Assembly: GCA_937890005.1 (NCBI GenBank)
Contig: CALBZA010000004.1
Location: 1 to 64,000, forward strand
DNA length: 64,000 nt
Direction of reading: 5' to 3'
Source: an uncultured Verrucomicrobia subdivision 3 bacterium
GTDB taxonomy: Bacteria > Verrucomicrobiota > Verrucomicrobiia > Limisphaerales > DASXHY01
In this document: positions 6,988-15,336 of the stretch, in pieces
How the letters are laid out: every line of letters starts with the position of its first letter
Numbering within the stretch: position 1 is the first letter of the stretch
Position numbers and translations under genes: made by a program
The notes under the pieces: model-generated
The model's input: the letters and a program-made list of their open reading frames with translations, nothing else
The model's database searches: none
Told to the model about the DNA's origin: nothing

Positions 6988-8619
6988 ATGAACAACCGTC
7001 ACGACAAAATTCTCTTCTGGGGCTGTTTTATCGCGCTCATCACCACTTCCTACGCGTTTATCAGCCGCATGATTCTTTCGGGAGGTCAGTTTGCAACTGA
7101 CTTCGGCCTCGACAAGGTGACCGTGGGCGAATTGCAGGGCGCGGGCATCTGGCCGTTCGGTGTCAGCATCATTCTCTTCAGCCTTTTCATCGACAAGATC
7201 GGCTACAAGATTGCGATGATCTTCTCGTTCGTCTGCTACCTGATTTACACCGGCATGGCGATCCTCGCCTACAATGCGATTCAGGGTGTGACGGGCGACG
7301 CGTTGATCGCCGCGCAGAAACAGGGTTACCAATTGCTCTATTGGGGAAGCATCATCCTCGCGCTCGGCAACGGAACGGTCGAAGCCTACGTCAATCCGAT
7401 CGTCGCCACGATGTTCAACAAGGACAAAGCGAAGTGGCTGAACATTCTTCACGCGGGCTGGCCGGCCGGCCTCGTCGGCGGCGGTCTTTGCACCATCTTC
7501 ATCGCTTCACGCCAGATCACCGACTGGCGCATCACACTCGGTTTGATTCTGATCCCGGCGTTGATCTTCTTCTTCATGCTGATCGGCGTGAAGTTCCCGC
7601 GCAACGAACGCGAGCAGGCGGGAATCGGTTACATCGATATGTTGAAGGAGTTCGGCATCATTGGCGCAGCAGTCGGCTTCGGCCTTGTATTCGCCCAGAT
7701 AGGAGAGGTCTTTAAGCCCGAGATCAATGAATTGTTCAAAGACGAACGCGCCACCTTTTGGGTGGTTTTGGGAATGACGGCTCTGATTGCGATAGGATTT
7801 GGCGTTTTAACAAAATCGATCGGCCGCCCGATTCTGATTTTCCTGATCGTCATCATGATGCCGCTCGCGACAACCGAGCTGGGAACCGACGGCTGGATCA
7901 CGTCGCTGATGGAAGCGCCCATGCAGGCGGCAGGTCACAATCCAGCCTGGGTGCTGGTTTACACTTCTGCCGTAATGATGGTGCTTCGTTTCTCGGCAGG
8001 CCCGCTCATTCACAAGATGTCGCCGCTCGGACTGCTCGCCACCTGCTCGGTTCTAGCCATCGCAGGATTGACGGCTCTGTCGAAAACCAACGGTGCCGGC
8101 ATCGTCGCGATCTTCGCCGCAGCGACACTCTATGGCATCGGCAAGAGCTTCTTCTGGCCGACCATGCTCGGTCTCACGTCAGAGCAATGTCCGAAGGGCG
8201 GCGCACTCACGCTGAATGCAATGGGTGGCATCGGAATGCTCGCAGTTGGAATTCTTGGCGCGCCGTTCATCGGCTATCTCCAGGAAACTTCCGCAACGCA
8301 GAAACTCGCCGCGGCCAATCCCGAACTGCACCAGAGCGTCACCAAGGACAGCCGTTATCTGCTCGGCAATTATCACGCTGTCGATCCGGTGAAGTTTGAA
8401 GCGATCGATGATCCCGCAGCGAAGGAAACCGTCAGCACTGCGGTGACCGAAGGAAAATTTTCAGCGCTCGGCAAAATGGCGTTGTTCCCCGCCTTCATGC
8501 TGATCTGTTACGTCGCGCTGATTCTCTACTTCAAATCGAAGGGTGGTTATCGGCCCGTTCAGCTGGTGAGCGCCTCGCCTCAGGGTGAACCGGGCAAGTC
8601 CACCGCGGCGGTGCACTGA
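6988..8619 (+). CDS. MFS transporter, probable sugar uptake
   Basis: A 543-residue inner-membrane permease of the major facilitator superfamily with about 12 predicted membrane segments. The first half includes a helix near residues 7-30, then DFGLDKVTVGELQGAGIWPFG, typical of family entrance segments, and a DKIGYKIAM turn that is the A-motif-like loop between helices 2 and 3. The central loop carries FPRNEREQAG. A periplasmic or cytoplasmic loop near 430-480 is long and polar. It starts the plus strand opposite the isomerase gene and shares its promoter region, so it most likely imports the sugar used by that cluster. It ends convergent with argS. Specificity is inferred from neighbours only. 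Confidence 0.88.
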   Translation: MNNRHDKILFWGCFIALITTSYAFISRMILSGGQFATDFGLDKVTVGELQGAGIWPFGVSIILFSLFIDKIGYKIAMIFSFVCYLIYTGMAILAYNAIQGVTGDALIAAQKQGYQLLYWGSIILALGNGTVEAYVNPIVATMFNKDKAKWLNILHAGWPAGLVGGGLCTIFIASRQITDWRITLGLILIPALIFFFMLIGVKFPRNEREQAGIGYIDMLKEFGIIGAAVGFGLVFAQIGEVFKPEINELFKDERATFWVVLGMTALIAIGFGVLTKSIGRPILIFLIVIMMPLATTELGTDGWITSLMEAPMQAAGHNPAWVLVYTSAVMMVLRFSAGPLIHKMSPLGLLATCSVLAIAGLTALSKTNGAGIVAIFAAATLYGIGKSFFWPTMLGLTSEQCPKGGALTLNAMGGIGMLAVGILGAPFIGYLQETSATQKLAAANPELHQSVTKDSRYLLGNYHAVDPVKFEAIDDPAAKETVSTAVTEGKFSALGKMALFPAFMLICYVALILYFKSKGGYRPVQLVSASPQGEPGKSTAAVH

Positions 8620-8690
8620 GAGCACTGTTGCAGAGAACCGGACGCGTCCAGCGCGGGGGTTGCGTCCTTTCGAAAAGTCCTGGAAAAAAC

Positions 8691-8755
8691 CGCAGAGGTG
8701 CAGAGACGCAGAGCCACGAAAACAAGGCTTTCTCCGCGCCTCTGCGTCTCCACGG
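8691..8755. repeat. GCAGAG-type inverted repeat between convergent genes
   Basis: GAGACGCAGAG (8703-8713) pairs perfectly with CTCTGCGTCTC (8740-8750), and weaker pairing continues outward. The left arm is itself made of near-tandem GCAGAG units. It lies between the convergent MFS and argS genes, where it could end transcription from both sides, but lacks T-runs. I know this sort of GCAGAG repeat as abundant in Verrucomicrobiota intergenic DNA. Confidence 0.65.
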
Positions 8756-8765
8756 TGAATCTCAA

Positions 8766-10535
8766 TCACATTTGCTCAAGCGTCTGGATGCCGAGTGCGT
8801 TGAGCCCTTGCTTGAGGACCTTGGATGTCAGGTCGCACAACGTCAGCCGGCTTTCGCGAACCGCACCTTCGCTCTTCAGCACCGGACAGTTCTCGAAGAA
8901 ACGCATGAAGTGGCCCGCGAGTTCGTAGAGATAGTTGCAGAGAAAGTTCGGTCGCAAATCTTCGGCAACCGCTTCGAGCGTCAGACCGAAATTCAACAGA
9001 TGCTTGGCAAGCGCCAGTTCCTCGGGCGCGGAAAGGCTGATGGTGGACGGTTGCTGGCTCATCGAACCCGAGTCCGCGGCCTTTCGGAAAATGCTTCGAA
9101 TGCGCGCGTACGCATACTGCAGATACGGCGCGGTGTTGCCGTTCAGTGCGAGCATTTTGTCCCAGCTGAACACATAATCGCTCTGGCGATTCGGCAGCAG
9201 GTCGGCGTACTTGACCGCGCCAATTCCAACCACGCGCGCGATTTCCTTTTTCTGCGCATCCGACAGATCGGGATTCTTCTCCGAAACAATCTTCAGCGCG
9301 CGCTCCTCTGCTTCGTCCAGCAACTCGCCGAGTTTCACGGTGTCGCCGGAACGGGTTTTGAACGGTTTGCCATCCTCGCCCATGATTTTTCCGAATCCGA
9401 CATGAATGAGTTTCACTTTCTTCGCCGCGTCGGGTTGCCAGCGCGCGAACGTCAGGAACAGCTTTTTGAAATGCGGCGACTGCCGGTCATCGACAACGTA
9501 AATGATCTCGTCCGGCGACCATGTTTTGAGGCGGTAATCGATCGTCGCAAGATCCGTGGTCATGTAGTTGAACCCGCCGTCGCTCTTGCGGATCAAAGCC
9601 GGATCGGGCACCCACTCGCCGTCGCGATTCACCAGGAATGGATCTTCCTTCGGCGGCAGCGATCCATCGCTGAACACCGCGACCGCGCCTTCGCTTTCGC
9701 GCGCGATGCCGCGTTTCTGGAGATCGGCCACGACATCGGCGAGCCACGGGTTGTAAAAACTTTCGCCGAGCGTGTGATCAAACTTCACCCCGAGCCGTCC
9801 GTAGATCGCATCGAACTGCACCTGCGAGACGCGAATCATTTCTTTCCAGATCGCGATGTTCTCGGCATCGCCGGCCTGAAGTTTCACCAATTCCTGCTTT
9901 GCCTCTTCGAGCCGCGCCGGGTTTGCGTCGCATTCCGCATTGATGACTTTGTAAAGCCGCTCCAGTTCCGCGATCGGATCGGTCTCCAGCGCCTCGCGAT
10001 TCAAAATCTGTTTCCAGCCCAGGAGTAACTTGCCGAACTGCGTTCCCCAGTCGCCAATGTGGTTGTCGCTGATGACCTCGTGTCCAAGCAGGCGGAAAAC
10101 GCGCTGGAGCGCGTCGCCAATGCCGGTGGATCGAATGTGTCCGACGTGCATCGGCTTCGCCACGTTCGGCGAACTGAAGTCGATTACCGTGGTTCGTGGC
10201 TGGGCGGGTTTGTCGAAGAAAAGATGTTCGCCGCGGACTGCGGATTGCAGCGCTTCCGCGAGCGCATTCTGGGAAAGGCGGAAGTTCAGGAAGCCCGCGC
10301 CGGCGATTTCCACCTTTTCGCAAATGTCCGAAAGATCAAGCTTCGCAACGACGTCCGTGGCCAGCTGCCGCGGATTCATCTTCCGCGACTTTGCGAGTGA
10401 CATCAGCGCGTTCGATTGGTAATCGCCGAACTTCGGATCGCACGGGCGCACCAGCACCGATGAAACATCCGCTTCCGGAAGAACGGCAGCGACCGCCTTC
10501 TGCAGTCGGACTTCAATTTGTTTCAGAGGCAACAC
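8766..10535 (-). CDS. argS: Arginyl-tRNA synthetase
   Basis: A 589-residue class I aminoacyl-tRNA synthetase that charges tRNA-Arg in the cytoplasm. The N-terminal Add1 domain (about 1-110) leads into SSPNVAKPMHVGHIRST near 123-139, the HIGH-type motif of ArgS, followed by IGDWGTQFGKLL near 161-172, a hallmark of this enzyme. The catalytic core has LIRKSDGGFNYMTTDLA near 315-331 and FGKIMGEDGKPFKTRSGD near 384-401, the region that stands in for KMSKS. The C-terminal DALR anticodon-binding domain ends in LTLCDLTSKVLKQGL and LGIQTLEQM. Length and order of motifs are normal. It is convergent with the MFS gene. Confidence 0.98.
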   Translation of the reverse strand: MLPLKQIEVRLQKAVAAVLPEADVSSVLVRPCDPKFGDYQSNALMSLAKSRKMNPRQLATDVVAKLDLSDICEKVEIAGAGFLNFRLSQNALAEALQSAVRGEHLFFDKPAQPRTTVIDFSSPNVAKPMHVGHIRSTGIGDALQRVFRLLGHEVISDNHIGDWGTQFGKLLLGWKQILNREALETDPIAELERLYKVINAECDANPARLEEAKQELVKLQAGDAENIAIWKEMIRVSQVQFDAIYGRLGVKFDHTLGESFYNPWLADVVADLQKRGIARESEGAVAVFSDGSLPPKEDPFLVNRDGEWVPDPALIRKSDGGFNYMTTDLATIDYRLKTWSPDEIIYVVDDRQSPHFKKLFLTFARWQPDAAKKVKLIHVGFGKIMGEDGKPFKTRSGDTVKLGELLDEAEERALKIVSEKNPDLSDAQKKEIARVVGIGAVKYADLLPNRQSDYVFSWDKMLALNGNTAPYLQYAYARIRSIFRKAADSGSMSQQPSTISLSAPEELALAKHLLNFGLTLEAVAEDLRPNFLCNYLYELAGHFMRFFENCPVLKSEGAVRESRLTLCDLTSKVLKQGLNALGIQTLEQM

Positions 10536-10548
10536 GGCGGGAAGTTAA

Positions 10549-10580
10549 CCACGGATGAACTCGAATGGACACGGATAAAA
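10549..10580. repeat. CCACGGATGAAC-type intergenic repeat unit
   Basis: Two related units, CCACGGATGAAC and GGACACGGATAAAA, stand close together upstream of argS. They are a half-copy of the CACGGATGAACACGGAT kind of repeat; a related string (GGATGAAACACC) is seen near 5620. Confidence 0.4.
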
Positions 10581-10650
10581 TTCAAACCGAAAAGCTTCAA
10601 GCCAAACACCGCCGACCGCAGCGTTTCATGACGGGCGGCAGGACACAGGA

Positions 10651-11115
10651 CTACTTCTTCCCGTGTTCTTTGATGATCTTCAGCATGGCTTCCGCGTCGG
10701 GCGCCTGTTCGAGGGCCTGCCGGAATTCCGCCTTGTGAAGCAGTTTGGCGATGTTGGCGAGCGTGTGGAGGTGTTTCTGAAACTGTCCCTGTGGAACCAG
10801 AAAGAGCATGACCAGGTTGACGGGCTGATTGTCGAGCGCGTCGAAGTTGACGCCTTTGCGCGAGCGGCCGAGAGCGCCGACGACTTCGTAGATCAGGTCG
10901 GTCGAGGCGTGCGGGATGCCGATGCCGAAGCCGATGCCCGTGCTCATGGAGGACTCCCGCTTCTTGACGACTGCCGCGATTGCATCGTGGTGCTCAGGCT
11001 TGATCTTCCCGGTCGTCACCAGATTGTTGATCAGCTCATCGATCGCCTGCCAGCGGTCCGTTGCCTGCAGGTCAGTGATGATCTGCTCTTTGCTCAAAAT
11101 ATCGCCTAAATCCAT
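10651..11115 (-). CDS. PtsN-type PTS EIIA domain protein
   Basis: A 154-residue single-domain PTS EIIA protein of the fructose/nitrogen-regulatory type. The phospho-accepting histidine is in GIGIPHAS, followed by the conserved VGALGRSRKGVNFDALDNQPVNLVMLFLVP stretch in parts near residues 80-115 and AKLLHKAEFRQAL towards the end. I choose the ATG at 11115 (MDLGDILSKEQII), which matches the usual start of the family; an upstream TTG at 11157 adds a leader unlike relatives. No sugar-specific EIIB or EIIC, EI or HPr gene is nearby, which favours a regulatory (PTS-Ntr) role over transport. The neighbours argS and a membrane protease give no further clue. Confidence 0.88.
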   Translation of the reverse strand: MDLGDILSKEQIITDLQATDRWQAIDELINNLVTTGKIKPEHHDAIAAVVKKRESSMSTGIGFGIGIPHASTDLIYEVVGALGRSRKGVNFDALDNQPVNLVMLFLVPQGQFQKHLHTLANIAKLLHKAEFRQALEQAPDAEAMLKIIKEHGKK

Positions 11116-11205
11116 AGGGTCGGAAAAAATTCCGCCTTCGCATTTCGCCTGAAGCAAGCAGGCATATCAAGACAGAATTCTTGTACTGCGGGTAAGGAAA
11201 ACTCC

Positions 11206-11919
11206 TTACAGTAATTTTCCAATGCGGTGAAACACCAGTCCCGTGCATTCAAACCACCATCCGAGCGCAGTCATCACATCCACCTTTGCCGCCAGCAACG
11301 GAATGCCGAACAACAGCACCATCACATTGCCGAGAAAGATCACCACAGCGGAAAAAAGGTATCCCTGGCTGGTGATGTCGCTCTGCCGCGTCTGAAGCAC
11401 ATGCGCTGTGAGCGTGACGTGAAAGGCGTATGCCGCACCGAGCAGCAGATGAAACCACATCAGGTACGGCTGCCAGTTCCAGATCAGATTCCCGATCAAA
11501 AAGAACAGAACGACGATTGCGGCGTAGAGCGGGAAGAAATAGGGCGCGAGTGCGATGACGAAGTTGCTCCTGGTGATGACGACGTGTCCGCCGGCTGAAG
11601 TCGCCTTGAATTTTTTCACGCGCCCGCCGAACAACCACGCCCAGACCGCATGCGTCAGTTCATGTCCGAACACGTAAATCCACATCGGCTTCGGCAGCAG
11701 CAGATAAATGACGATCCAGCACGACGCGCCCGCGAGCATCGGCACCCACGTCCGATCCGCGGATCCGCTTCCGCGAATCACCATCCACAACGCCATCGCC
11801 GCCCCGATACAAACCGGCAGCAACACAATGGCGATAATCAATTTGGCCCACTTCGGCACGCGGGGATTAAGGAGAAAGGGAGGCGGTGGGAAAAGGAGAA
11901 AGGGATCGAGAACAGACAA
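11206..11919 (-). CDS. M50-like membrane zinc protease
   Basis: A 237-residue inner-membrane protein with about six hydrophobic segments. It carries HELTH in a segment reading YVFGHELTHAVWAWLFGG near residues 82-99, which is the HExxH zinc site of M50/site-2-protease-like metalloproteases lying in a membrane helix, followed by GRVKKFKATSAGGHV. A second-half NF-x-x-ALAPYFFPLY segment near 117-131 could supply the third ligand region, although no clear N/P-x-D-G motif is seen. The start is a TTG at 11919 with AGGAG too close upstream, so the true start may be a few codons further in. Substrate unknown. It is transcribed away from the glycosyltransferase gene at 12023. Confidence 0.75.
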   Translation of the reverse strand: MSVLDPFLLFPPPPFLLNPRVPKWAKLIIAIVLLPVCIGAAMALWMVIRGSGSADRTWVPMLAGASCWIVIYLLLPKPMWIYVFGHELTHAVWAWLFGGRVKKFKATSAGGHVVITRSNFVIALAPYFFPLYAAIVVLFFLIGNLIWNWQPYLMWFHLLLGAAYAFHVTLTAHVLQTRQSDITSQGYLFSAVVIFLGNVMVLLFGIPLLAAKVDVMTALGWWFECTGLVFHRIGKLL

Positions 11920-12022
11920 GTCTCCTCAGCATTCGCAACTTCGAACGAGAAGCAGACGCAGCGTTGATGATTGAATCCCACGCTGGAATCGTCCATTTTA
12001 CCGCCCAGCAATCTGAAAACCC

Positions 12023-13099
12023 TTGGCAACCCCGACCACTATTACGAAACCTGACGTGGAGACCCCGGTTCGAGACCCGCTGATCAGCATCATCCTCGTC
12101 TGTTACAAAAGTGCCGGGTGGCTCCCGAAATGCCTCGCATCCATCCAGGCACAGACAATTTTTTCCGAGATTGAGCTGGTGGTCGTCGATAACGCATCCG
12201 GCGACGGCACTGAAGAACTGGTGCGAAATCTCACGACCGACTGGCCGAGAACTCAAATCATTCAAACCGGAGCGAACCTTGGATTTTCGGCCAACAACAT
12301 TGGCGCGAAGGCCGCATCGGGCAAATATTTGTATCTCCTTAATCCCGACACGTGGTTGGAACCGGATTGTCTCGAGCAGTTCGTCAAAACAATGGAGCGG
12401 GAAAATGCGGATGCCGCCGGGGGCACCATTCTTGAGTATGAAGACGCAACGCTTCAGGCAAAGGGCAGCCACGGCTTCGACATTTTCGGAAATCCAGTGA
12501 GTCCTTCGCGCGGACGCAATCCGGAGCCGCTGTTCTGCATTGCTGGTTTCTTTTTTATCAGGCGGGACTCTTTCGAACGCCTTGGGATGCTGGACGACCG
12601 CTATTTCATGTATGGCGAGGAGATGGACCTTTCATGGCGGATTTGGCTCAGCGGAGGAAGACTCGTTTACGCGCCGGATGCGAAATGTCATCATCGAGGC
12701 GCCGCCGGAGTCAACCCCGCCGGCGGGGTGAAGGTCATCGAAAATCGCACCAGCACGTTGAAACGTTTTTACGCCAACAGAAACTTCCTCCTGACGATCT
12801 CAAAAAACTGCCAGCACATTCTGTTGTTGATGCTGATCCCCTGTGTATCGCTGATCATCATTGAGGGGATTGGAACCCTGGTGCTCACCCGCAGCTGGAC
12901 AATTACCAGAAAGGGCAGCGTCGCACCTTTCGCTGATTTCTGGCGAATGCGCGGACACGTTCTCGAACAACGCCGCCGAATCCGGCAATTACGACGCCAT
13001 GGAGACTTTTGGATGCTGCGTTTCTTGCGCTTCGGCTTCGGTCGTTCCCACGAGATAAAGGCCGCCCTAAAGCGAGGTTTTCCGAAATTCAACAACTGA
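12023..13099 (+). CDS. Family 2 glycosyltransferase
   Basis: A 358-residue GT-A fold glycosyltransferase. ISIILVCYKSAGWL near residues 21-34 is the first strand, VVVDNASGDGTEELV near 53-67 binds the nucleotide sugar, and YLLNPDTWLEPD near 98-109 contains the N-x-D in the position of the metal-binding DxD. FMYGEEMDLSWR near 194-205 is the catalytic ED region. A hydrophobic segment near 269-291 suggests membrane attachment. No ATG is available: an in-frame stop lies at 12014, so the start is the TTG at 12023 or a GTG at 12056. It begins the polysaccharide region and is followed on the same strand, 146 bases on, by a family 4 enzyme. It resembles rhamnosyltransferases of O-antigen and exopolysaccharide clusters. 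Confidence 0.88.
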   Translation: MATPTTITKPDVETPVRDPLISIILVCYKSAGWLPKCLASIQAQTIFSEIELVVVDNASGDGTEELVRNLTTDWPRTQIIQTGANLGFSANNIGAKAASGKYLYLLNPDTWLEPDCLEQFVKTMERENADAAGGTILEYEDATLQAKGSHGFDIFGNPVSPSRGRNPEPLFCIAGFFFIRRDSFERLGMLDDRYFMYGEEMDLSWRIWLSGGRLVYAPDAKCHHRGAAGVNPAGGVKVIENRTSTLKRFYANRNFLLTISKNCQHILLLMLIPCVSLIIIEGIGTLVLTRSWTITRKGSVAPFADFWRMRGHVLEQRRRIRQLRRHGDFWMLRFLRFGFGRSHEIKAALKRGFPKFNN

Positions 13100-13245
13100 T
13101 TCAATCTTGCAGCAATCGCCTCCCAAACCTCAAATTCAGCAACGTGATCACATCGATGCGGATTTCTGCAATTCTCCCGATCAATTGCCGATGATATGCC
13201 GATGATATTGAGTGTTCGAATCAGCCATTTTTCCGAAGAAAGACG

Positions 13246-14421
13246 ATGAAGATCCTGGTTCTGTCCTCAACTCGAAAGGAACGTGACGGGATTGCCGAAT
13301 ACACACGGCAGGTATTTCGTCCGGAGTTTCAAAAGCCACCGGTGCAAATCGCCGTCGAACCGATCAACGCGGCCGTGATGCTGAAAGCTCCTTTCAAGCG
13401 AGCCGATCTGATTCACATTCAACATGAGTTTTTCATGTTCGACCGGCTCGTGGGCGTTTCAGCTCTCTTTTACTATGTTTATCTTTGGTTGCTGTCCTGG
13501 GTGCTTCGCTACCGGCTCGTGACAACGATCCACTCAACTTACAACGTGGAAGATCTCGAAGGAGCTTTGCCTCACTTCCGAAAATACAGGTTCCTGTTTC
13601 CCCTCGGTCGAGTCTATCTGCGATTTCATCTTTGGCTGATCAGCAAGTTGTCCTGCCGTGTGATCATCCTCAGCAAGATTGGACTGGAGAACCTGGGCCG
13701 CATTCTTTCCTCACGCGATATGAAGCAGAAGGTGCGTTATACCCATTTGGGCAATTATGCATCGCACATCACGATGCGGAGGCATGGGTTGCTGGCAAAA
13801 CACGGAATCGTTTCCCCAGACCGGTTTTTCACACTGTTCGGCTTTGCATTTCCAATCAAAGGCTATGAGTACGCCATTCAAGCACTGGATATTCTCATCA
13901 ATCAACGAGGTCGGAAAAATGTGAAGCTGGTGATTGTGAGCGGCGAAACGGGAAGTGGAAGCTTCCCGGGCGGTGGACAGGGCGGCACTTACATTGGCTG
14001 GCTCAAACAGATGGCGGCGGAACGGAAGATTGCAGACTCAGTCGTATTCACCGGATATCTGGCAAACGACAACCCTTTGCTGGAGGAAATTTTTTCAGAA
14101 ACCCTGTGCTTTGTTTTCCCGTATCTCGATCGGAATTTTCCCTCCGGCGCCATCTCCACGACGCTTGCGACAGGAAAGCCGATGCTTGTCAGCGACATCC
14201 GTTGCTTTCAGGAGTATGAGGGCTTGCCCAACTTCCCCGAAAAGGATGCCGTCAAGCTCGCGGACCGAATGGAACAATTTCTTGATGATCCGGAAGCCCT
14301 CGCTCAAGCAGCGGCCATCAGCCGTCTCAATTCCGAAAAGTTCGGAATGGACCGCATCTTTGACCGCCACCTCGACATCTACACAGAGGCACTGGGAAAA
14401 AAGACGGAGGCCCTGTCGTGA
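13246..14421 (+). CDS. Family 4 glycosyltransferase
   Basis: A 391-residue GT-B fold glycosyltransferase. The N-terminal domain starts MKILVLSSTRKERDGIAEY, where the G-I-A-x-Y loop binds the acceptor or donor as in related GT4 enzymes, and DLIHIQHEFFMF follows near 54-65. The C-terminal domain has FTLFGFAFPIKGYEYAIQAL near 197-216, the R/K-G region of the donor site, and NFPSGAISTTLATGKPMLVSD near 298-318, the E-x7-E region although the first glutamate is not obvious. The ATG at 13246 has GAAGAAAG upstream. No membrane segment is certain. It probably extends the exopolysaccharide with the GT2 gene in front. It ends convergent to the gene at 14449. Confidence 0.9.
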   Translation: MKILVLSSTRKERDGIAEYTRQVFRPEFQKPPVQIAVEPINAAVMLKAPFKRADLIHIQHEFFMFDRLVGVSALFYYVYLWLLSWVLRYRLVTTIHSTYNVEDLEGALPHFRKYRFLFPLGRVYLRFHLWLISKLSCRVIILSKIGLENLGRILSSRDMKQKVRYTHLGNYASHITMRRHGLLAKHGIVSPDRFFTLFGFAFPIKGYEYAIQALDILINQRGRKNVKLVIVSGETGSGSFPGGGQGGTYIGWLKQMAAERKIADSVVFTGYLANDNPLLEEIFSETLCFVFPYLDRNFPSGAISTTLATGKPMLVSDIRCFQEYEGLPNFPEKDAVKLADRMEQFLDDPEALAQAAAISRLNSEKFGMDRIFDRHLDIYTEALGKKTEALS

Positions 14422-14448
14422 CCGCGGCACGAGATCGACACCTCGCGT

Positions 14449-15336
14449 TCAGTTTTTGGGCATGCTGATGTCCGTGAAACACCGTGGATGCCCGTCGCGA
14501 CGCAGCAGGAAGTAGCGGGGCGGCTCGAAATGATTCTCCGCCGTGAATGGTTCCGCAAATTTATCCCCGCATAGATCCCGTCGAACAAAGAACGCGTTGA
14601 TACCCGAAGTCTCGCATCCCACCAGAGCATATCCCAGTTCATCAGCCAGCTTTTCGTAAGCCTTGAGGCTCGCCCCCATATAAGCCGTGCAGTTGTAGAT
14701 AAGGTCCGGGCGATATTCCACAGTCCACTCAACCGGCGGAGGAAATTGCGAATTGTATTCGATGATCACGACGCGTGGCCGCAAATGCTTCAAGGCCTTC
14801 CAGGCAAAATAGGTATTTCGGTCGATATCGAGCGAAAACAGATCGAACTCGGTTGGAACCTTGAGATCGCTCAAAACGCCCGCAATGTTCTCGGCCGTGA
14901 CCAGGGATTGCTTCACGACCAGGCGTCCTTCCTTCAGCGGTTGCCAGAAGGTTTTCTGAATTTTGTCGATCGCATCGTTGTCGCCATCCACCCAATAGCC
15001 CTTCCAGCCCTGCGCAAGAAAAAAGGTCGTATTGTTCTCCAACCCGTCGCCGACTCCGATTTCGAGAAACGTGCGGTCAGTCGTTCCGATCCGGCGAAAA
15101 ATTTCCATCAACACCCCGTCTTCGCCATTCTGCGAAAAAACCTGATGTTCGAAACGATGCAGCCGCTTCGGGTCTGCGTAACGCGGTTGCGCGAGCAGTG
15201 TTTGGAGATACTGGTTCTGAAGGGTTAATGTCTGGCGATCGATGTTGCCCGGGAGGTTGTAAAACTTCCGAACCGTTTGCTTGAAGTAGCCAAACAGGGA
15301 AAACCGGTACGCAAGGCGTTGTAGAAATTTCTTCAT
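14449..15336 (-). CDS. FkbM-like SAM-dependent methyltransferase, probable
   Basis: A 295-residue protein. RTFLEIGVGDGLENNT near residues 84-99 is the glycine-rich SAM-binding strand, GYWVDGDNDAID near 109-120 holds the acidic residue that binds the adenosine ribose, and FDLFSLDIDRNTYFAW near 163-178 is the next acidic motif. IIEYNSQFPPP near 192-202 is a family-like signature. The pattern fits FkbM-type methyltransferases that decorate polysaccharides. I set the start at the ATG at 15336, which overlaps the upstream stop as ATGA, so translation is coupled. It is the last gene of the GT9-gmd-methyltransferase-SDR operon. An enzyme that acts on sugars without methylating cannot be ruled out. 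Confidence 0.72.
   Translation of the reverse strand: MKKFLQRLAYRFSLFGYFKQTVRKFYNLPGNIDRQTLTLQNQYLQTLLAQPRYADPKRLHRFEHQVFSQNGEDGVLMEIFRRIGTTDRTFLEIGVGDGLENNTTFFLAQGWKGYWVDGDNDAIDKIQKTFWQPLKEGRLVVKQSLVTAENIAGVLSDLKVPTEFDLFSLDIDRNTYFAWKALKHLRPRVVIIEYNSQFPPPVEWTVEYRPDLIYNCTAYMGASLKAYEKLADELGYALVGCETSGINAFFVRRDLCGDKFAEPFTAENHFEPPRYFLLRRDGHPRCFTDISMPKN

Noticed and set aside
8628..10028. A 466-codon open frame on the plus strand across argS
   Set aside because: It is antisense to the well-supported argS gene, has no family resemblance and is rich in Arg, Phe and His as expected for a shadow frame in GC-rich DNA.
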